NCBI GenBank assembly: GCA_030016715.1
Contig: JASEJD010000001.1
Span: 248,001 to 312,000, forward strand
Direction of reading: 5' to 3'
Length of the DNA: 64,000 nucleotides
Origin: Methanobacteriaceae archaeon
GTDB taxonomy: Archaea; Methanobacteriota; Methanobacteria; Methanobacteriales; Methanobacteriaceae
The translations under genes and the position numbers were made by a program. Shown here piece by piece: positions 19,867 to 29,146 of the stretch (its first letter is position 1; every line of letters begins with the position of its first letter). The notes under the pieces were generated by a model that worked only from the letters and a program-made list of their open reading frames with translations, was not told the DNA's origin and did no database searches.

Positions 19867-20040
19867 ATAGTATATTATCTTTATTTTAAAATTATTATTT
19901 TTAACTGATTTTTTAAATGAAAGTGCCACTTAGAATGCTACTTATTAAATTTTAGGTTCTAAGAATAAATTTTTTTATGGCTTTAATGTGCTTTTCAAAG
20001 TATCAAAACCTTTTTAAATGTGAAGGGATATATTTAATAA

Positions 20041-20137
20041 GTGGATAGGGTAAAACATTTTAAATCTTATGATCGTTGCACAAATTGGAACGTAAACCGC
20101 CTCCGATCCAATTTAAGACCCTATCCAACTCTTTTTT
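20041..20137 (+). ncRNA. candidate structured small RNA with anti-SD-like loop
   Basis: About 97 nt in a 390-bp gap. A terminal stem pairs 20042-20051 (TGGATAGGGT) with 20118-20127 (ACCCTATCCA). A perfect 8-bp inner stem pairs AAATTGGA (20082-20089) with TCCAATTT (20107-20114), extended by UCUU/AAGA. The 17-nt apical loop contains CCGCCTCC. The left side carries two unpaired stretches of about 13 nt. It ends in CUUUUUU, a U-rich terminator, and a TATA-like TTTTTAAAT with a BRE-like CAAAACC lies about 26 bp upstream of 20041. No C/D box pair or tRNA features were found, and no ORF fits. Confidence 0.65.
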
Positions 20138-20238
20138 ATTAATATTCTTCAATTTAAACTGATAAAAACATTAATAATTTATAAGGTTTTTCATTTATGA
20201 AAAAAGAATAATAAAATGATTTTTTATAAAAATTTTTT

Positions 20239-20302
20239 CAAAAGCTTTATATAGAATTATGTATTTAACTATGGAGTTAAAGAACTAACTACAGAATTAG
20301 TT
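20239..20302 (+). promoter_or_regulatory. moaB promoter with two adjacent inverted repeats
   Basis: BRE-like CAAAAG (20239-20244) and TATA box TTTATATA (20246-20253) place a start near 20275. Two inverted repeats follow: TTTAACT-ATGG-AGTTAAA (20264-20281) and AACTAA-(8)-TTAGTT (20283-20302). They share TAACTA and its complement, so they may be tandem operator sites covering the start point. Confidence 0.5.
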
Positions 20303-20331
20303 GATAAAATTTCTGATAATTGGTGCATATA

Positions 20332-20856
20332 ATGTCAAGCAAAAGTATGGAAAGACATAGAAAAAATTCTCCATCAACTATTAAAGTAGGAATCCTCACC
20401 CTTAGTGATTCTAAGTATCAAGATTCATTAAAATCCATAAACACGGATGTTTCCGGAGATATTATAGAAAAATCTCTAACAGAAAAGGGTCATTTAGTTG
20501 TGCGTGATATTATCCCCGATGAAGCCAAAGATCTATTGAAAAAAATCCATCAATTAATTGAAAAGGAAGATGTGGATATAATAATATCCACTGGTGGAAC
20601 TGGCATTGGAAGTAGGGATATAACCATTGAAACTCTGCAAAAAATATTTGAAAAAGAATTATATGGATTTGGAGAAATTTTCAGGCACAAATCTTATCAA
20701 GAACTGGGTAGCGGCGCTATATTAAGCCGGGCCACTGCCGGTGTTTATAAAAGAAAGTTAATTATTGCTCTTCCAGGATCTCCAAACGCAGTGAAAACTG
20801 GTTTAGAAATAGTAATAAATGAATTAGGACATCTAGTCAAACATTTAAATGAATAA
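20332..20856 (+). CDS. moaB: MoaB/MogA-type molybdopterin adenylyltransferase
   Basis: 174 residues. Activates molybdopterin by adenylation before Mo or W insertion; in this organism the product would serve formylmethanofuran dehydrogenase and possibly formate dehydrogenase. Motifs are VGILTLSDS, ISTGGTGIGSRDITIET (the MPT-binding GGTG loop), LSRATAGVYKRKLIIALPGSP and PNAVKTGLE. ATG 20332 has GGTG (20322-20325) as SD; TTG 20320 is the alternative. It converges with pyrE. Confidence 0.9.
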   Translation: MSSKSMERHRKNSPSTIKVGILTLSDSKYQDSLKSINTDVSGDIIEKSLTEKGHLVVRDIIPDEAKDLLKKIHQLIEKEDVDIIISTGGTGIGSRDITIETLQKIFEKELYGFGEIFRHKSYQELGSGAILSRATAGVYKRKLIIALPGSPNAVKTGLEIVINELGHLVKHLNE

Positions 20857-20878
20857 TGAAACCAATCAATTCTCTATA

Positions 20879-21424
20879 TTATTTATTGATATCCTTGATT
20901 GAAATAAGTGGTTTGAAGTTTATATCTGCTTTTCTAAGATTGTTAGTCGCACCTTCATCACGGTCAACCACAACGTATGCTGATTCAACTATTCCTCCAT
21001 TGTAACGAATAGCCTCAATTGCTTTTAATAAAGAGTTACCCGTGGTAGTAACATCTTCCACCACTATCACAGAATCATCTTTTTTTAGTTCACCTTCAAT
21101 TAGTTTTGATGTTCCATAACCTTTCTTTGATTTTCTAATCATTAATAAGGGAATATTAGTGTAAAGTGATATTGCAGTGGCTATAGGTACAGCTCCTAGT
21201 GCCGGGCCTGCTACTTTATCAACATTTTTATTTTTAATTTCTTGGCCTATTATTTCTGCTATCTTAGACAATATTTGAGGTTCAGTTATGGCTTTTTTCA
21301 TGTCCACATAAAAATCACTGTATTTACCAGATGAAAGTTTGAATTTTCCAAACCTTATAACCTCTTCTGTTCTAAGTAATTTTATTAAATCATTTTTTTG
21401 TTTATTCTGAGTCGGCCCTGACAT
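20879..21424 (-). CDS. pyrE: orotate phosphoribosyltransferase
   Basis: 181 residues. Converts orotate and PRPP to OMP in pyrimidine synthesis. Motifs: [37 protein letters not shown], the PRPP loop [18 protein letters not shown] and [17 protein letters not shown] (flexible loop with catalytic Lys). Its ATG at 21424 lies inside the end of a Cys-rich small gene read in another frame (40-bp overlap), so the two are probably co-transcribed and translationally coupled. Confidence 0.94.
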   Translation of the reverse strand: MSGPTQNKQKNDLIKLLRTEEVIRFGKFKLSSGKYSDFYVDMKKAITEPQILSKIAEIIGQEIKNKNVDKVAGPALGAVPIATAISLYTNIPLLMIRKSKKGYGTSKLIEGELKKDDSVIVVEDVTTTGNSLLKAIEAIRYNGGIVESAYVVVDRDEGATNNLRKADINFKPLISIKDINK

Positions 21425-21543
21425 AATTTACATACTCCTCTTGACGAGTCTATGCATTGGCAGCAGACTAAACTGCCACATATAGAACAAGTAAATAATT
21501 TTGCAGCATTACCACATATTGTGCAAATTCCCTTTACTTCCAA
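21385..21543 (-). CDS. 52-residue Cys-rich zinc-finger protein overlapping pyrE
   Basis: A short gene read upstream of and into pyrE. TTG 21543 has AAAGGTG 7 bases upstream; translation gives [16 protein letters not shown], then [13 protein letters not shown] and [10 protein letters not shown], ending at TAA 21385-21387. Cys pairs at residues 7/10, 19/22, 27-30 and 38/41 give a cross-brace, HIT/B-box-like pattern for two zinc ions. It overlaps the pyrE start by 40 bp. The even Cys spacing and good SD argue it is real. Function unknown. Confidence 0.72.
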   Translation of the reverse strand: MEVKGICTICGNAAKLFTCSICGSLVCCQCIDSSRGVCKLCQGRLRINKKMI

Positions 21544-21599
21544 AGAAAAGCACCTTTAATTACATTATTATTAAAAATAAAATGTTATAGAAAAGATAA

Positions 21600-21854
21600 T
21601 TAGAATTCCATTGTTGATTCTTCTTCAATACTGGACTTTAATAATATTTTGTCACCAATCTGTTTTACCATATCATATGGAACAATCGTCTCTCCTTTTG
21701 ATAATCCAAGGCCTTCTGAAAGTCCTCCTTTACCTAGAACTAATGCTTCAATTTTTCTGGTCTCAAGGTTAACTTCCACATCTTTAACATTACCAATGAC
21801 TGTTGCAGAGCTATCTAGTACTTCTTTTCCAATAATATCATCTTTAAGCCTCAT
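21600..21854 (-). CDS. PRC-barrel domain protein
   Basis: 84 residues, a single PRC-barrel domain: RLKDDIIGKEVLDSSATVIG, NVKDVEVNLETRKIEALVLG and GETIVPYDMVKQIGDKILLK. Archaeal stand-alone PRC-barrel proteins are common; some are linked to cell division (CdpB family) and others to RNA metabolism. No specific partner is shown here. Located between the Cys-rich/pyrE pair and a symporter gene. Confidence 0.85.
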   Translation of the reverse strand: MRLKDDIIGKEVLDSSATVIGNVKDVEVNLETRKIEALVLGKGGLSEGLGLSKGETIVPYDMVKQIGDKILLKSSIEEESTMEF

Positions 21855-21976
21855 TTTATCACCATTATTAATATTATTCTATAAATTATTTAAGTTTTGC
21901 CGCAATCTAGATATTGAAAATTTCTATTCAAATTAAATATAAAAATAGGAATAAAGAAAAATAAAAAAGAGAGTTA

Positions 21977-23566
21977 TTATACTCCCTTAAAAGCCTTTTT
22001 AATATGTTCTTTCTTTGGTGGTTGGGTTAGTAAACTAACTACTACTGTAACTATTAATGCCAAAGGTAATGCAATCACTATTGGATCAACCACTGGCCAA
22101 GGCATGGATGTAATCAAAACATCTTGACCAAATAACATTTTTGCTATACCAAGGGCTTCGGCTTCTTTTTTGTGAATAAATACTAACCAGAATATGCTGG
22201 TAAATGTTCCCACTAGCAATCCAGAAATAGCTCCTGTTTTGGTTGCTCTTTTCCAAAATAATGCGCAGATATACATTGAAAGGAATGCAGCTGCACAGAG
22301 ACCAAAGAATATTGCGGTTGCCTGAGCAACTACACTTGGAGGGGCAATAAATGCTATAATTACTGCAAAAGCTACTGCAAGTACTATTCCTCCCCGGGCA
22401 ATCCAGATTGAACTTCCCTCTTCTCCTTTCTTATGGAAAATTGTTTCATAGACATCTCTTCCAATTGCTGTACCTTGCACATGGAACTGGGAACTCATGG
22501 TGGACATGGCCGCAGACATTAAAGTTACCATGAATAAGTAAGCAAACCATGCCGGCATAGCCACACTTATAAACAGAGGTATGATCTTATCAATATTACC
22601 TCCCGCAGCCTGTATAGCGATTTGACCACTGTTTTGTAGGAAATAAACATTTGATAAAGCACCTACAACAAAAGCTGTACCAGTCATGACTAATATAAAT
22701 ATTCCACCTACAAGAACTGCTCGGTTAAGTTCTCGGTTAGATTTTACTGTCATGAATCGAACTGCTAACTGTGGTTGAGCCAACACACCAATACCTACAC
22801 CTAAAACCAGTGTTGAAATTAAGTTCCACCAGAATGGGCTTCCCAATGCAGGCATTGATGTCCAGCCCGTACTTCCTGTAGCTGCTGCTGAGGCTGGTAC
22901 CAGATTTGCCATGTTGGTAAGTGCTTGGTTAGCATTTTCCACACCACCTAGCAAGACATAGGTTGCAACCAGTAAAAATAACATTCCAAAGAACATAATT
23001 GTCCCTTGAACTGCATCAGTATACATTACTCCTCTTAAACCTCCAAAGACAACATAAACAGCGATAATTATTGCCATACCAATTAAAGCGATGTTATAGT
23101 CTATGTTGAGAGTTGTTTCAATAAACCGTGATATTCCAATCAAAACAGCTGCCGCATATAGTGGCATTCCAAAGAATATTACTAATCCACTGAAATACTG
23201 TATGAATTTACTATTGAATCTCCTGGCTAAAAACTCGGGAAAGGTCAATGCACTTAAATTATGTCCAATCTTTCGTGTACGTTTTCCAAATAAAACAAAG
23301 GCAATGAATATTCCTACAAATATGTTTAGGAATGTTAACCATAACAAACCCATACCATAAACACCTGCAACTCCTCCAAAACCAACTATAGCTGCCGTGC
23401 TTATAAATGTAGCACCATAACTTAAAGCCATAATATAAGGGTGGGTTTTTCTTCCAGCCACCATAAAGTCTTCCGAAGATTTTGTCCGTTTCCAGGCAAT
23501 ATATCCAACATAACCTATTAATATTAAATAAAATATCACAACAATACTTAGTACTAATGCATCCAT
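21977..23566 (-). CDS. sodium:solute symporter (SSS family), copy 1
   Basis: About 529 residues and roughly 13 membrane helices. SSS signatures: GGLRGVMYTDAVQG, the sodium-site region AAMSTMSSQFHVQGTAIGRD, and VAGRKTHPYIMALSYGATF at the N-terminus. ATG 23566 has GGTGGGGGAG directly upstream. The gene follows a small membrane protein by 13 bp, and a closely similar paralogue is the next gene upstream. The substrate is not readable; proximity to aryl-acid genes suggests an organic acid (inference). Confidence 0.9.
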   Translation of the reverse strand: MDALVLSIVVIFYLILIGYVGYIAWKRTKSSEDFMVAGRKTHPYIMALSYGATFISTAAIVGFGGVAGVYGMGLLWLTFLNIFVGIFIAFVLFGKRTRKIGHNLSALTFPEFLARRFNSKFIQYFSGLVIFFGMPLYAAAVLIGISRFIETTLNIDYNIALIGMAIIIAVYVVFGGLRGVMYTDAVQGTIMFFGMLFLLVATYVLLGGVENANQALTNMANLVPASAAATGSTGWTSMPALGSPFWWNLISTLVLGVGIGVLAQPQLAVRFMTVKSNRELNRAVLVGGIFILVMTGTAFVVGALSNVYFLQNSGQIAIQAAGGNIDKIIPLFISVAMPAWFAYLFMVTLMSAAMSTMSSQFHVQGTAIGRDVYETIFHKKGEEGSSIWIARGGIVLAVAFAVIIAFIAPPSVVAQATAIFFGLCAAAFLSMYICALFWKRATKTGAISGLLVGTFTSIFWLVFIHKKEAEALGIAKMLFGQDVLITSMPWPVVDPIVIALPLALIVTVVVSLLTQPPKKEHIKKAFKGV

Positions 23567-23579
23567 TTCACTCCCCCAC

Positions 23580-23783
23580 CTATCCTTCTTCATCCCATAT
23601 TCCTAATTCTTTTTCTTCCATTTCCTTTTCTTTCTCATGCCATTCAATTTCTTCCATAATCTCTTCTTCTTCATGTTCTGCACCTTTATTCCAATTTATT
23701 ATACCATAAACTACGCATAAAAGTGCACTTAGAATACAAAGAATATATGCACCCCAAATCCAAGGATCATTGATTCCTAACAT
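23580..23783 (-). CDS. symporter small accessory protein
   Basis: 67 residues: a short N-terminus (MLGINDPWIWGAYILCI), one membrane helix (to VVYGIINW) and a very acidic cytoplasmic tail rich in Glu (EHEEEEIMEEIEWHEKEKEM). It precedes the SSS symporter with only 13 bp between them. This arrangement is known for methanogen and bacterial SSS symporters, whose small subunit is a single-helix protein starting near MLG. ATG 23783 has GGAGGTG upstream. Confidence 0.85.
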   Translation of the reverse strand: MLGINDPWIWGAYILCILSALLCVVYGIINWNKGAEHEEEEIMEEIEWHEKEKEMEEKELGIWDEEG

Positions 23784-24028
23784 AGAATCCACCTCCTTTC
23801 TCTTCGTGAAGTTGGTTTCTAATATTTTAAGGGATTTCTGCCTTTTCACTAAAAAGAGATAACTTCACATGATTAATTATTAAAAAATTGAAGGTTTAAA
23901 TATTTCTATTTTTTATTTTGATCACCAAATCTTACTTTAAAATAGAAATAAAAATAAGGATAAACACTTAAAAAAAATAGAAAATCCTTTTTTTATCCAA
24001 AAAAAATAATGGAAGATGTATCCACTTA

Positions 24029-25615
24029 CTAATTGATTCCATTGAAACATTTTTCTAAATGTTTTTCATTCGGTGGTTTAGTTATTAAACTTACAATGAT
24101 TGTTACTGCCAGTGCCAGAGGTAAAGCCACTACTAAAGGATCAACCACGGGCCAAGGCATTGTCATTATCAAAGTTTCTGTGCCGAAAAGTGCTTTGGAT
24201 ATTCCTAAAGCAGCTGCTTCTTTTTTATGGATAAATATTAGCCAGAACAGACTTACCACAGTACCTATAATTAATCCTGAGATAGCTCCTTCTTTGGTTG
24301 CTCTCTTCCAAAATAATGCACATATAAACATGGGTAAAAATGCAGAAACACATATTCCAAAGAATATGGCCGTACCTTGAGCAATTACACTTCCGGGTAA
24401 GATAAAACCTAAAATCAGTGCTATTAAAACTCCAATTATTACCCCTGCACGTGTAATAAGAATGGATTTATGAGTGTCTTTTTTGAATAGAGTTTCATAA
24501 AAATCCCTACCAATAGCTGTTCCTTGGGCATGAAACTGTGAACTTAAAGTGGACATTGCAGCAGCTAACAATACCAGTAAAAATACATATGAAAACCATT
24601 CAGGCATGGCACTATTTATAAAAATAGGGATTATTTTATCCAAGTTCCCCCCTGCAACTACAATAGAAATCTGATTTAAGGTCTTCAGAAAATATACATT
24701 AGAAAGTGCACCTACAATGTATGCAGTTCCAGGTATTATTAAGATGAATAAACCTCCAATTAAAACCGCCCTATTAAGTTCACGATTTGATTTGACAGTC
24801 ATAAATCGAACAGCTAATTGTGGTTGGGCTAATACTCCTAAACCTACTCCTAATATAATGGTTGAAACCAGAGTCCACCAGAAGGGACTGCCCATTGTTG
24901 GCATGGATGTCCAGCCCGTGCTACCTGTTGCTGCTGCTTGAGAAGGAACTAAACTTGAAATATTAGTTAGGGCTTGATGTGCATTTTCTACTCCCCCTAA
25001 TAAGACATAGGTAGCAATAAGTAAAAATAGCATTGCCAGGAACATTATCGTACCTTGAAGTGCGTCCGTGTACATAACACCTCTAATTCCTCCTAAAACA
25101 ACGTAAATAGCAACAATTATGGCCATGATAACCAAGGCAATGTTAAAATCAATAGAAAGTGTTGTTTCAATAAATCTTGCGGCACCAATTAGTACAACTC
25201 CTGCATAAATTGGCATTGCACAAAAAATGATTAAGCCCGTGCAGTATTGGATAAATTTACTATCAAATCGTCTGGCAATTAACTCGGGAAAAGTCATTGC
25301 ATCTAAATTGTGGCCCATTTTCCGGGTTCTTTTTCCAAAAAATACAAAGGCAATAAATATTCCAACAAAAATGTTTAAAAAAACCAGCCAAAGAAGGCCT
25401 ATTCCATATAAACCTGCTGTACCCCCAAAACCAACAATCGCCGCTGTACTGATAAATGTTGCACCATAACTCATTGCCATGATGTAAGGATTAGTCTTCC
25501 TACCTGCTACCATATAATCTGCAGAATTTTTTGTACGTTTCCAACCAATATAACCTACATATCCAACCACTAATAAGTAAACTAGTATGATTACGGTGAG
25601 TATTAATAAATCCAA
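24029..25615 (-). CDS. sodium:solute symporter (SSS family), copy 2
   Basis: 528 residues, clearly homologous along its full length to the adjacent copy 1 (same GGIRGVMYTDALQG, AAMSTLSSQFHAQGTAIGRD and QPQLAVRFMTVKSNREL). The start is TTG at 25615 with AAGGAGGAGAT upstream; an ATG at 25619 is out of frame. Unlike copy 1 it has no small accessory gene in front of it, so it may use the other copy's subunit or none. Tandem duplication is the simplest origin. Confidence 0.9.
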   Translation of the reverse strand: MDLLILTVIILVYLLVVGYVGYIGWKRTKNSADYMVAGRKTNPYIMAMSYGATFISTAAIVGFGGTAGLYGIGLLWLVFLNIFVGIFIAFVFFGKRTRKMGHNLDAMTFPELIARRFDSKFIQYCTGLIIFCAMPIYAGVVLIGAARFIETTLSIDFNIALVIMAIIVAIYVVLGGIRGVMYTDALQGTIMFLAMLFLLIATYVLLGGVENAHQALTNISSLVPSQAAATGSTGWTSMPTMGSPFWWTLVSTIILGVGLGVLAQPQLAVRFMTVKSNRELNRAVLIGGLFILIIPGTAYIVGALSNVYFLKTLNQISIVVAGGNLDKIIPIFINSAMPEWFSYVFLLVLLAAAMSTLSSQFHAQGTAIGRDFYETLFKKDTHKSILITRAGVIIGVLIALILGFILPGSVIAQGTAIFFGICVSAFLPMFICALFWKRATKEGAISGLIIGTVVSLFWLIFIHKKEAAALGISKALFGTETLIMTMPWPVVDPLVVALPLALAVTIIVSLITKPPNEKHLEKCFNGIN

Positions 25616-26111
25616 CCATATCTCCTCCTTAAATATTTATATTACCAATTCAGAAGTTTAAAGTATATTCAAATACTTAAACTTCACTAGAATATATGAA
25701 AACATCACAACATCTTCTGAATCAGCATTAAACAATTATTTAAATGTCTGATTAGGTGCAATATAGAAAAAATAAACACAAATACTATATAAATATAGTA
25801 TATTTGATTTGCACTTGATTTTTCAATATTAATAATTAGAAGAATAAAAATAAGATAGATAAATTATTAGAATTATATTTGAAAATTTGGTGTTTTAAAT
25901 GATTATTTTTTATAAAGGAAATAATAAATTAATGGAATATATTAGAAATAACTTTTATTTATCTCAATTATTAAATATGATCATGACATATTACTTAAAT
26001 AATCATTAATTATCTTCAAACATTGATATAAAATCTAAAAATAGAAATTTCAGTGAAAAATAGGAATTTTAATATCAATATAATCTTAGAATTTAAATTA
26101 GGTAGATTAAC
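25616..26111. promoter_or_regulatory. divergent intergenic region with nested inverted repeats
   Basis: 496 bp between divergent symporter copy 2 and the PaaK-like ligase. No ORF or RNA gene was recognised. ATACTATAT-AA-ATATAGTAT (25782-25801) is a 20-bp inverted repeat containing TATA-like sequence, flanked by GTGCAA (25756-25761) and TTGCAC (25809-25814), also inverted. Its central position suits control of both genes. Confidence 0.5.
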
Positions 26112-27410
26112 ATGACTTGGAATGAAGAAGCCGAATGTATGCCTCGAGATGAACTGGAAAAATTACAGCTGAAAAGATTGCAAGAAATTGTTAAAAGGGC
26201 TTATGACAATGTTCCCTATTATCAAGAAAAGTTTCAAGAGGCAAATATAAAACCTGAAGATATAAAAACTCTTAAAGACATTGAAAAACTTCCTTTTACC
26301 ACTAAAACAGATTTAAGAGAAGCTTATCCTTTTGGAATGTTTGCTGTGCCTAATGAAGATATTGTAGAAGTTCACACTTCATCTGGAACCACTGGTAAGC
26401 CAACGGTATCAGGTTACACTGCAAAAGATTTGGATATATGGGGGGAAGTGATGGCCAGATCGCTTGATATGGCGGGTGCTACTAAAAAAGATAGAATACA
26501 GAATTGTTATGGTTACGGGCTTTTTACTGGTGGTTTAGGAGTACACTATGGTGCTCAGAAAATAGGATCTACGGTAATCCCCATATCCGCAGGGAACACT
26601 AAAAGGCAGATTGAAATTATGCAGGATTTTGAAACATCAATTATTACATGTACACCCTCTTATGCATTGTATTTGGCAGAAATGATTGAAAAAAATGATA
26701 TTGATACAGATGAACTAAATCTAAAAGCCGGAGTATTTGGTGCTGAGATGTGGACTGAAGAAATGCGTGAAGAAATCGAAAAGAGGCTGAATATTTTAGC
26801 AGTTAACATATATGGACTTACTGAGATTATAGGCCCTGGAGTGGCCCAGGAATGTGAAGAAAAAAAGGGGCTGCATATCTTTGAAGACCATTTTTATCCT
26901 GAAATAATTGATTCTAAAACCCTTAAAACACTTCCCGATGGTGAGAAAGGAGAACTGGTTCTCACAACATTAACACGTGAAGGAATGCCCATCATACGTT
27001 TCAGAACAAAGGATATCACCGCATTAAGAAGAGAAAAATGTGATTGCGGCCGTACTTTGGTTCGAATGGATCGTATTACTGGAAGAACCGATGACATGCT
27101 TAAAATTAGGGGAGTAATAGTATTTCCCTCCCAGATTGAAAGGGCCCTACTTAAAATTGAAGGTTTAGAACCACATTACCAGATCATTGTAACCAGACCT
27201 CATCACTTAGATGAACTGGAAGTACAAGTTGAAACCTCAGAAAAACTATTTTCCGATGAAGTAAAGCATGTAGAAGAAGTAAAAAAGATGATTGAAAACA
27301 GAATCCATAGTGAGATAGGACTAAGGGTGAATGTTAGTTTGGTGGAACCAAAAAGTTTGCCTCGAAGCGAAGGTAAAGCTGTGAGAGTTATTGATAAAAG
27401 AGAGATTTAG
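26112..27410 (+). CDS. paaK: phenylacetate-CoA ligase-like acyl-CoA synthetase
   Basis: 432 residues, AMP-forming ligase of the PaaK type. The P-loop is [15 protein letters not shown], the adenylate motif [12 protein letters not shown], then [19 protein letters not shown] and [12 protein letters not shown]. The CxC region is common in PaaK. It activates arylacetates (phenylacetate, indoleacetate and similar) with ATP and CoA. An ACT protein follows 11 bp later and IorAB is nearby on the other strand. In methanogens aryl acids can be assimilated to aromatic amino acids through aryl-CoA and IOR. Confidence 0.88.
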   Translation: MTWNEEAECMPRDELEKLQLKRLQEIVKRAYDNVPYYQEKFQEANIKPEDIKTLKDIEKLPFTTKTDLREAYPFGMFAVPNEDIVEVHTSSGTTGKPTVSGYTAKDLDIWGEVMARSLDMAGATKKDRIQNCYGYGLFTGGLGVHYGAQKIGSTVIPISAGNTKRQIEIMQDFETSIITCTPSYALYLAEMIEKNDIDTDELNLKAGVFGAEMWTEEMREEIEKRLNILAVNIYGLTEIIGPGVAQECEEKKGLHIFEDHFYPEIIDSKTLKTLPDGEKGELVLTTLTREGMPIIRFRTKDITALRREKCDCGRTLVRMDRITGRTDDMLKIRGVIVFPSQIERALLKIEGLEPHYQIIVTRPHHLDELEVQVETSEKLFSDEVKHVEEVKKMIENRIHSEIGLRVNVSLVEPKSLPRSEGKAVRVIDKREI

Positions 27411-27421
27411 GGGGATTTATT

Positions 27422-27853
27422 ATGAAGTTGAAACAGATATCGATTTTTCTAGAAAATAAAAAAGGAAGGCTCAAAGAGGCTATGTACATATTATCAAAAG
27501 CTAATATAAATATTAGAGCTCTTTCAATTGCAGATACTTCTGAATTTGGAATTTTAAGATTAATAGTTCCAGAACCAAGTAAAGCTAAACAAGAATTGGA
27601 AAAGAATAATTTCGTGGTAAAGATCAATGATGTTATAGCTGTAGAAGTTCCAGATAGTCCAGGCGGACTTTATGGGATACTAGAAATATTGAATCAAAAA
27701 GATATTAATGTAGAGTACATTTACGCTTTTGTGGAAAAGAAAACAGACAAAGCCATAGTGGTTATTCGAACCGAAGATATTGAAGAAGGAATAAACGCTC
27801 TTAAAGAAGGTAATGCTACGGTTCTGACCAATGAAGAGGTATACATGTTGTAA
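27422..27853 (+). CDS. tandem ACT-domain regulatory protein
   Basis: 143 residues made of two ACT domains: first [20 protein letters not shown] (to about residue 70), second [23 protein letters not shown] domains bind amino acids and signal to partner enzymes. It follows the PaaK-like ligase with 11 bp between and is thus probably its amino-acid sensor; PaaK-ACT pairing is common in archaea and anaerobes. Confidence 0.87.
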   Translation: MKLKQISIFLENKKGRLKEAMYILSKANINIRALSIADTSEFGILRLIVPEPSKAKQELEKNNFVVKINDVIAVEVPDSPGGLYGILEILNQKDINVEYIYAFVEKKTDKAIVVIRTEDIEEGINALKEGNATVLTNEEVYML

Positions 27854-27887
27854 AATCTCTTTAACCATTATTTATCGTGGGAGTGTA

Positions 27888-28265
27888 TTACATCTCCTTA
27901 AGAATATTATCTACTTGGCTAGCACGAGATTCCATTTCAAATAATATTAAACCCAATTGAGCTTCTATTTCTGTTAAAGACGTAAGTATTGCTTTTTCAC
28001 CAGCTGGAATTAAAACTATAGTACCCTTTTGAGTTTTTACAGAAATTTCATTTACCGATCCTGTGTTCATCTGTCCTGAAGCAGCTTCTGCCGCGCCCAT
28101 GATGGTTGAACAAAGAGCAGAAAAAATTCTTGCATCTACATCTGGAGGGGTTCTGGAATTTATCAGAAGTCCTTCTTTTGATACTATTCCACAAGCTTTT
28201 ATCTGTCCAACTTGCATTAATCCAGAAAGAACATCATCAAGCTTTTCCTTTTTTGTCTTACTCAT
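27888..28265 (-). CDS. roadblock/LC7 domain protein
   Basis: 125 residues, a single roadblock fold ([41 protein letters not shown]-like strand [18 protein letters not shown]). Such proteins act as dimeric scaffolds or regulators of small GTPases (MglB-like). No GTPase gene is next to it. It converges with the ACT gene. GGGGT precedes ATG 28265. Two more roadblock proteins are in this window. Confidence 0.85.
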   Translation of the reverse strand: MSKTKKEKLDDVLSGLMQVGQIKACGIVSKEGLLINSRTPPDVDARIFSALCSTIMGAAEAASGQMNTGSVNEISVKTQKGTIVLIPAGEKAILTSLTEIEAQLGLILFEMESRASQVDNILKEM

Positions 28266-28551
28266 AATTTACCCCACTAATCATATTCCAATAATATTAT
28301 AATGATAATAATTCATTATTTAATAAACTATTCCCTTAGTATATTAAAGTTATTACTTTCCTCTGAACTATAGATTTTTTTGCAATTCTTATAAATTCTA
28401 AAATTTTTATTTATCTTTTAAAAAATGATATTTTTCTTATGAATGGAATTTTTTTTATATGTTTATTTAAATATAAATTTTGGTTATTTCATAAACTAAT
28501 TAAATAATAATTATTAAACCAATCGACAATTAAAATTGTATAAAATTCTAA

Positions 28552-29142
28552 TTATATACTAAAAAGTTTAAAGCCTTGATTTAATGCTTCTATATTAATT
28601 TCCAATGTTTTTTCTGGTAGATTATCCTTCATTGCTTCAATAATACTATTTTTATCAACTGGAAAATCTGGAACTGCTAATGCTCCTCCTAACATGACCA
28701 TGTTTAGAGATAATATATTACCCACTGATTTGGCAATTTCATCCGCGTTTAAAACCATTAAATTTGATGAAACTGATTTTAACTGATCAAAAATTGTTTT
28801 AACATCAGGATAAGGAATATTACTTTTTAATATGTTGAAAGGCATTATTGTGGAATTATTTACAACCATATATGTGCTACTGGAAAGTTTTGATAAAGCT
28901 CTCAATGCTTCAAGAGGTTCAAACGCTATTAAGAGATCAGCACCTCCATCTTGAATTATAGGACTTTTAGCATGACCAATTTTAAGTTCAGTTGATACTC
29001 CTCCCCCTCTCTGAGCCATTCCATGAATTTCACTCATCACCACATCAAAACCGGTGTTAATAGCAGCTTCTCCAATAATTATTGAGGTTTTTATTATTCC
29101 TTGCCCACCTACACCAGAAATGTAAATGTTATATGGTTCCAT
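28552..29142 (-). CDS. iorB: indolepyruvate:ferredoxin oxidoreductase subunit beta
   Basis: 196 residues, gamma/beta-type subunit of 2-oxoacid oxidoreductase. Motifs: ISGVGGQGIIKTSIIIGEAA, MSEIHGMAQRGGGVSTELK and DLLIAFEPLEALR. Works with IorA, which lies 4 bp upstream. The complex interconverts aryl-pyruvate and aryl-acetyl-CoA with ferredoxin. Confidence 0.93.
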   Translation of the reverse strand: MEPYNIYISGVGGQGIIKTSIIIGEAAINTGFDVVMSEIHGMAQRGGGVSTELKIGHAKSPIIQDGGADLLIAFEPLEALRALSKLSSSTYMVVNNSTIMPFNILKSNIPYPDVKTIFDQLKSVSSNLMVLNADEIAKSVGNILSLNMVMLGGALAVPDFPVDKNSIIEAMKDNLPEKTLEINIEALNQGFKLFSI

Positions 29143-29146
29143 GGCA

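Noticed and set aside
20041-20137. Riboswitch controlling moaB
   Set aside because: It ends in its own U run and the moaB TATA box lies about 100 bp after it, so it is not in the moaB leader.
20041-20137. tRNA or box C/D RNA
   Set aside because: No T-loop or CCA-type acceptor; UGAU is present but no C/D box pair.
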